NCBI GenBank assembly: GCA_013290125.1
Contig: JABCYQ010000006.1
Location: forward strand, 51,001-115,000
Origin: Vulcanimicrobiota bacterium
GTDB taxonomy: Bacteria > Vulcanimicrobiota > Vulcanimicrobiia > Eremiobacterales > Eremiobacteraceae
Direction of reading: 5' to 3'
DNA: 64,000 nucleotides
A program made the position numbers and the translations under genes. The stretch's first letter is position 1, and every line of letters begins with the position of its first letter. Shown piece by piece: positions 59,379 to 64,000 of this stretch. The notes below the pieces were generated by a model. It saw nothing but the letters and a program-made list of their open reading frames with translations, had not been told where the DNA came from and did not search any database.

Positions 59379-61732
59379 GCGACCAGCCGTTCGACCGTCT
59401 CGAGCAACTGCGTTTCGTTGAACAGACCTTTGACGATGTATGCATCCGCGCCGAGCTCGAGTCCGCGGCGGCGCTCGTCTTCTTTGGAGAGCGACGTGAC
59501 GAGGACGACCGGCATCGACGAGTAGCGCGGATCGCGTTTGATGCGCTCGCAGAACTCCCAGCCGGACATGTTCGGCATCTCGAGGTCGCTCATGATGCAA
59601 TCGAAGGAAGCGCCTGCGAGCTTGTTCCACGCATCCACGCCGTCGATCGCGGTCTCGACTTCGTAGCCCGCGCTGATCATGATATTGCGCAGCAGCGTGC
59701 GTGTCGTGAGCGAATCGTCGGCGATGAGAAGCCGGCGCTTGACATTCGTCTTCTCGTGGACGATCGCGCCAGCCGCGCCCCGGTCGTGTGCGTTGCGCAC
59801 GAGCACTTCGCCATCGAGCACGCAGAGCGGCTGACCCGACAGTGAGATAGCGTAGCCGGCGACGCCCGCCACCCGGCCGAGCGGACGAGGCATCGGCTTG
59901 ACGATGACTTCCGAAAGACCGGCAAGCGCGTCGACCACAACAGCAGCCTTACGTTCGCCGTCCGTGATCACGATCGCGGGCACGACGCCATCGCGTCCGA
60001 AGAAGACTTGCGCGGGTCCGCCGGCGATGCTCGCGAGCGGAATGACGGGCATGATCTCGTCGCGCACCGTCACCGTGATCCGTCCTTCGACGTTCACCAC
60101 TTGTTCGGGTTTGATATGGACCGCTTCATGGATATCGGTCTGGCGCAAATAGACTTCGGTCGCTCCTGCACGCACGGCGAGAACGGACGAGGTGAGCAGA
60201 CTGACCGGCACTCGCAGCACGAAGCGCGTGCCCGAGCTTGAGCCGCTTTCCACGAGATAGCTTCCGCGAAGCTGCGCCACGCGGTCGGCGACGACGTCCA
60301 AACCGACGCCGCGGCCTGAGATCTCGTCGGCCGTCTGCGCCGTGGAAAAACCCGGTTTGAAAAGGTACTGCGTCAGCTTCTGACTCGAGAACATCGCCGC
60401 TTCTTCGGTGGTCGCGAAACCACGCTCGACCACTTGGCGCCGCACCGCCTCGACATCGATTCCCGCGCCATCGTCTTCCACAGTGATTGTCGCGCTCGAA
60501 GTTCCGGTCGAGACCGAGACTCGCACGGTGCCCTTTGACGGCTTGCCGGAGAGCAGCCGGATTTCCGGGAGTTCGATGCCGTGCGCGACCGCGTTACGCA
60601 CGAGATGGATCAGCGGCTCTTTGATCGCTTCGAGGACGACTTTATCCAGCGCGACGTCGCCGCCCGAGATGACGAGATCGGCCTGTTTCTCTTGAAGCAG
60701 CGCGACGTCGCGCACGATGCGCGCGAGCGGTTGCAGCACGGTCGCCGCAGGAAGCATGCGCAGGTCGGCGAGACGATCGCGCAAGTCTTCGAGCAGGCTG
60801 AAGCGCCGGAGATCGCGGTCCTTCACTTGCGCCGCGGCATCGGTAAGTTCCTGACGCCGCCGTTGCAGATCGTCGAAGAGTTGCGTTGCGCCAGCGGCCG
60901 CTTGCGGTCCGAGATGTGCGCGCAGTGCGTCCATAGCCGCGGCGACGCTTGATGCCACGGCTCCGAGCTTTTCCAAGTCGCTCTCATCGGCTGCGAACTG
61001 TCGGAGCAGCTCGCCGCGCAAGGCGATGAGCCGGTCGATCTTATCCGCGCCGACGCGCACCGTATCGCCGGCTATGTCGTCGCGGAATACTGGCCGCGCA
61101 TCAGCGGCAACGGCGGGTTCGGTTTGAGCAGACGGCTTGTCGAGCGGTGCGAACGCGGTGACCGGGTTCGGTTGCGCGACGGCCGCACGTTTGCCGTTCT
61201 TCCGTGCCGGTTTGGACTTGCCGTTTGCGGCCGGCTTACCGTTCGCGGCCGGCTTACCGTTGGCGGCAGGCTTACCATTGGCAGCCGACTTGCCGTTTGT
61301 CGACGCGCCATTCTTTGGTGCGACGTCAACCACGATCGAGCCACCGTCGAATTCAGCGATCCGAAGCAGCATCGCGCGAACGGACGTCTCCGCCACGCCC
61401 GTGCCCGTGCCGGAGTTCATCAGATCGGTCATCGCGTCCGCGCCATGAAAGATCAGCGCGAGGACTTCCTTCGTGAGGGGCCGCGCGCCGTCACGCACTT
61501 GCGCGAGCAGAGCTTCGAGACCATGCGCGACCGCTTCGATGCCGGCGAAACCCACCATCCGTGCTGCGCCCTTGACGCTATGGATGCGCCGGAACGTCTC
61601 GTTAAGCGTCTGCGCGTCTCCGGGATCCTGCTCGAGCGCCATGAGCAATCCGTTGAGCGCGCCGAGATGTTCGTCGCACTCTGTACGGAAAATGCCCTTG
61701 AGCTCAGCAAGCTCCTGCGGCGTCATTTCCAT
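59375..61732 (-). CDS. cheA: Hybrid chemotaxis histidine kinase CheA with C-terminal receiver
   Basis: 785 residues. N-terminal Hpt domain with phosphorylated His51 (RRIHSVKGAARMVG). A Lys/Ala/Asn/Pro-rich linker (repeated KPAANG, residues ~150-180) leads to the dimerisation helices, then the ATPase domain (LVRNAVAHGIELPE, DDGAGID, GRGVGLDVV), a CheW-like domain and a receiver at the end (CIMSDLEMPNMSGWEF). FrzE-type CheA kinases also carry such receivers. With the MCP and CheW-like gene upstream, it forms a sensory core; the output (flagella, pili or other) is unclear. Confidence 0.95.
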   Translation of the reverse strand: MEMTPQELAELKGIFRTECDEHLGALNGLLMALEQDPGDAQTLNETFRRIHSVKGAARMVGFAGIEAVAHGLEALLAQVRDGARPLTKEVLALIFHGADAMTDLMNSGTGTGVAETSVRAMLLRIAEFDGGSIVVDVAPKNGASTNGKSAANGKPAANGKPAANGKPAANGKSKPARKNGKRAAVAQPNPVTAFAPLDKPSAQTEPAVAADARPVFRDDIAGDTVRVGADKIDRLIALRGELLRQFAADESDLEKLGAVASSVAAAMDALRAHLGPQAAAGATQLFDDLQRRRQELTDAAAQVKDRDLRRFSLLEDLRDRLADLRMLPAATVLQPLARIVRDVALLQEKQADLVISGGDVALDKVVLEAIKEPLIHLVRNAVAHGIELPEIRLLSGKPSKGTVRVSVSTGTSSATITVEDDGAGIDVEAVRRQVVERGFATTEEAAMFSSQKLTQYLFKPGFSTAQTADEISGRGVGLDVVADRVAQLRGSYLVESGSSSGTRFVLRVPVSLLTSSVLAVRAGATEVYLRQTDIHEAVHIKPEQVVNVEGRITVTVRDEIMPVIPLASIAGGPAQVFFGRDGVVPAIVITDGERKAAVVVDALAGLSEVIVKPMPRPLGRVAGVAGYAISLSGQPLCVLDGEVLVRNAHDRGAAGAIVHEKTNVKRRLLIADDSLTTRTLLRNIMISAGYEVETAIDGVDAWNKLAGASFDCIMSDLEMPNMSGWEFCERIKRDPRYSSMPVVLVTSLSKEDERRRGLELGADAYIVKGLFNETQLLETVERLVA

Positions 61733-61758
61733 CGGTCGTTCGAATCCTTCGCCGGCCG

Positions 61759-63396
61759 TCAGATCCTGTACGCGGCGACGAGCCGCTTGAGTCCGAGCGC
61801 GAGGTCATTGAGCCTCGACGTCGCCTCCTGCGTCTGACCAGTCGCTGCAACGGTGTCGCGCATGGCGGCGTTGATGGACGTGATGCTTTGCGTCACCTGC
61901 TCGATGCCCTGGGACTGCTGTTTGGCAGCAAGCGCGATCTCTTGCATGGAATCGACGGTGTGCTGAAGCGTCTCAATGATCTCGGCGATCGCCTGACCAG
62001 TCTGGGCGGCGTGACTCGCGTTCTCATCGACGTTGCGGCTGCCTTCGATCATCGCCATGACGGATTCGTCTGACGCGCGCTGGACCTCGTGCGTCAGCGA
62101 GTCGATACGCTCCGTCGCCGTCTTGCTTTGATCCGCGAGCTTGCGGATCTCGGCGGCCACGACCGCGAAGCCGCGGCCTTGTTCGCCGGCGCGCGCCGCT
62201 TCCACCGCGGCGTTCAGCGCGAGCAAGTTGGTCTGGGCGGCGAAGTCCGCGACGGTGCGGGTGATCGTGCCGATCTGCGCGATCTGTTCGGATAGGTGCG
62301 CGATGCGGTCGGACGTTGCCCGGAAACGGTCGCGCAAGCTGAGCATCATCGCGACGTTCGTCTCGACATCCGCTCGCCCACGCCGTGCTATCTCGGCGCT
62401 TTCGATGGACTTGGAAGAGACCGTCTCGGCTTGCGCCGAGGTGTTCTGCGAAGCGCTGTTGAGCTCTTGGATCGTCTGCGAGATCTGGCTCATGGCGACC
62501 GATTGCTGGGTCGTCATGCGCTCTTGTTCTTGCGCCGTCGTCGCGATCTGCATGACGGCGACGGTCGACTCGTTGACGGCCTGCTGCACTTGCTGCAGCG
62601 ATCCGCCGAGTTTCTCGACCATGTCGTTGACCGCTGCGCCGAGCTCTTCCAACTCGTCCTCGGTCTTGATGTCCACTCTGCCGGTGAAGTCGCCGGAAGC
62701 GATCAGATCTGCGGTCTTCGAGAGCAAGCCAGCGGCTGCGCTCACTTGCTTGACCGTGCGATATCCGATGTAGAAGGCCACGGCGAGCGCGAGGCACGAC
62801 GTGAGCACGAGCAGCATGATCAGCACCCAGACGAGATGCTGAGCGTTGGATTTCAGCGCGTCGCCCTGGTTGGCGATCGCTTGCGTGAGTTTGTCTTGCG
62901 CCTGGATGAACGATTGGAGTTTCGTGCGCTCCTCGACGAACCCGCCCGCCACGGCTTGGCGCACGGACGTCGAACCGTCTTCAGCGCTCGTGACGATGTT
63001 CTCGACCATCGAGGACTCGTCGTTCGCGTTTTCTGTCAGCGTTTGGATGTCGTTCTTGAGCGCGCCGTTGTTCTCGCCGAAGCCCGACAACTTGACGATG
63101 TCGGCGGCGTACTTTGCCTTGCCGTCATCGTAGAGCCTGAGGTCATCAGTCTTACCGGTCAGTCCCCACTGCGCCGCGCCGCCGATCATCTGCAGCACGT
63201 CGAGCCGGACGTTTTGGGCCGACTCCGAGATCGGCTGCAGTTCATCCGTGATCTGCTTCTCCGAATCGAAGATCATCTGCGGCAGCGTGACGGCCAACGC
63301 GATCTGCACGAGCGTGATGCCGGCGAGCCACAAGAAGATGACGAGCATCTTCCGGCGGAGCGACTTCTCCGCAAGTAAGATATCAAGACCGTTCAA
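61759..63396 (-). CDS. Methyl-accepting chemotaxis protein
   Basis: 545 residues from TTG, overlapping the cheW-like stop (TTGA). One membrane helix near the N terminus ([19 protein letters not shown]), a periplasmic four-helix sensor (about 40-185, with [18 protein letters not shown]), a second helix ([20 protein letters not shown]), HAMP, and the cytoplasmic signalling coil with its tip [20 protein letters not shown] and [13 protein letters not shown]. It relays external signals to CheA; the ligand is unknown. Confidence 0.95.
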   Translation of the reverse strand: MNGLDILLAEKSLRRKMLVIFLWLAGITLVQIALAVTLPQMIFDSEKQITDELQPISESAQNVRLDVLQMIGGAAQWGLTGKTDDLRLYDDGKAKYAADIVKLSGFGENNGALKNDIQTLTENANDESSMVENIVTSAEDGSTSVRQAVAGGFVEERTKLQSFIQAQDKLTQAIANQGDALKSNAQHLVWVLIMLLVLTSCLALAVAFYIGYRTVKQVSAAAGLLSKTADLIASGDFTGRVDIKTEDELEELGAAVNDMVEKLGGSLQQVQQAVNESTVAVMQIATTAQEQERMTTQQSVAMSQISQTIQELNSASQNTSAQAETVSSKSIESAEIARRGRADVETNVAMMLSLRDRFRATSDRIAHLSEQIAQIGTITRTVADFAAQTNLLALNAAVEAARAGEQGRGFAVVAAEIRKLADQSKTATERIDSLTHEVQRASDESVMAMIEGSRNVDENASHAAQTGQAIAEIIETLQHTVDSMQEIALAAKQQSQGIEQVTQSITSINAAMRDTVAATGQTQEATSRLNDLALGLKRLVAAYRI

Positions 63397-64000
63397 GACG
63401 AACCCTCACTTCCAAGCACGAGTTGCGGCGCTGCGAGCAACGCTGCCACATCCAGTAACTGCACCGAACCGTACGCGCTCGCGTGGACAGAAAACGTGAA
63501 ACGGCCGGGCTGGTAACTCATATCGGCGGACGACGCCAGCGATTCGAGGCCGACGAGCCCGTCGACCGCGATCGCGATGCGGACGCCCGCGTGCGTCAAG
63601 ACTATGCCGCTGACGCGCGCCGGCAACGGCGCCGGCGCAAGACCCAAAAGCGGTTTGATGTCGTAGAGCGCAAGCGCGTCGCCGCGGCGGTTCACGAGCG
63701 AGACGCCGATCCGCCCGCCGTGGGCGATGACCGGCGCATGTGCGAGATCGCGGAAGAATTCGATCACGGCTGAAACGGTGACGGCGTAGTACTGTCCGCC
63801 GAGGGTGAAGACCGCGGCCTCGGTTCCAGCCGCAGCTGCTTCGACGGGCACCGCGGCCAGCGCGGCTGTTCGCTCGGCAAGCGGAAGCTCGTCGTCGGGA
63901 TCGATCGCGAGCAGCCGCAGAGCGTCTTCATCGTTCCACGGATCTGGGAGCATGAGTCCGTCGACATCGACGACGGCGCACAGCTCCGGGCTGGCCGTGA
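63393..64000 (-). CDS. CheW-like adaptor protein, open at the window edge
   Basis: The frame is open to the right edge. An ATG at 63953 gives 186 residues, but the codons before it ([12 protein letters not shown]) look like the end of another CheW domain, so the protein may carry two CheW domains. The visible domain covers residues ~45-180 ([64 protein letters not shown]). CheW couples receptors to CheA. An acidic linker precedes it. Confidence 0.8.
   Translation of the reverse strand, partial: TASPELCAVVDVDGLMLPDPWNDEDALRLLAIDPDDELPLAERTAALAAVPVEAAAAGTEAAVFTLGGQYYAVTVSAVIEFFRDLAHAPVIAHGGRIGVSLVNRRGDALALYDIKPLLGLAPAPLPARVSGIVLTHAGVRIAIAVDGLVGLESLASSADMSYQPGRFTFSVHASAYGSVQLLDVAALLAAPQLVLGSEGSS

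Overview
The window is a high-GC chromosomal segment of a free-living diderm (outer-membrane) bacterium. The outer membrane is shown by a TonB-dependent receptor, an ExbB/ExbD/TonB system and a lipoprotein. No ribosomal RNA, phage, plasmid or CRISPR signature was seen. The R/D-rich Rho, the diderm envelope and the dense GGGGCCGAC...GTCGGCCCC palindromes fit an uncultured high-GC lineage such as Candidatus Eremiobacterota (WPS-2). That placement is inference from general impression, not a search result.

Layout, left to right. 1-7.1 kb: a pair of M16 peptidase-like proteins, GT4 glycosyltransferases, an uncharacterised conserved protein, a rhomboid protease and a PanE-like reductase. 7.1-10.7 kb: a leftward SbcD/SbcC-like (YhaO/YhaN-like) nuclease-ATPase pair. 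10.8-14.5 kb: a cation exchanger, a CPBP protease, RsmA and a G5/3D cell-wall protein. 14.9-18 kb: a GT4 enzyme, a small RNase H-like gene behind a promoter that carries an SOS-type operator, and an AI-2E family permease. 18.5-25.4 kb: a secreted sedolisin, a lipoprotein, a TonB-dependent receptor and a prepilin-like protein. 25.4-32.1 kb: Mpg glycosylase, Rho, and two tandem paralogous secreted proteins with matching leaders.

32.3-35.9 kb: a small exported protein, an RsuA/RluB pseudouridine synthase, and an aromatic amino-acid operon (aroH-type chorismate mutase, DAHP synthase, prephenate dehydrogenase). 36.0-41.9 kb: a Ton energy-transduction cluster (TonB_C-TPR protein, ExbB, two ExbD, two TonB, a LamG protein). 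42.0-52.3 kb: a long, tightly overlapping housekeeping run: uppP, moaC, mog, folC, folP, folB, a folK-methyltransferase fusion, accB, accC, nusB and a class A penicillin-binding protein. 52.7-57.8 kb: xseA, xseB, tlyA, nadK and recN. 57.9-64 kb: a leftward chemotaxis-type operon (CheW-like, MCP, CheA-REC hybrid, CheB, CheY-like).

Intergenic space is dominated by three repeat types. Family A is a short GGCCGAC/GTCGGCC palindrome that usually sits just 3' of genes and twice forms the last codons of a protein. Family B is a GGCGGACC/GGTCCGCC palindrome. The third is a 315-bp element with perfect 32-bp terminal inverted repeats (3067-3381), with a diverged, inverted, partial second copy at 52386-52666.

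The best candidates for something undescribed are: the SOS-operator, apparently leaderless RNase H-like gene at 16206-16709; the FolK-methyltransferase fusion; the inverted-repeat element; and the tandem secreted paralogs with conserved leaders.
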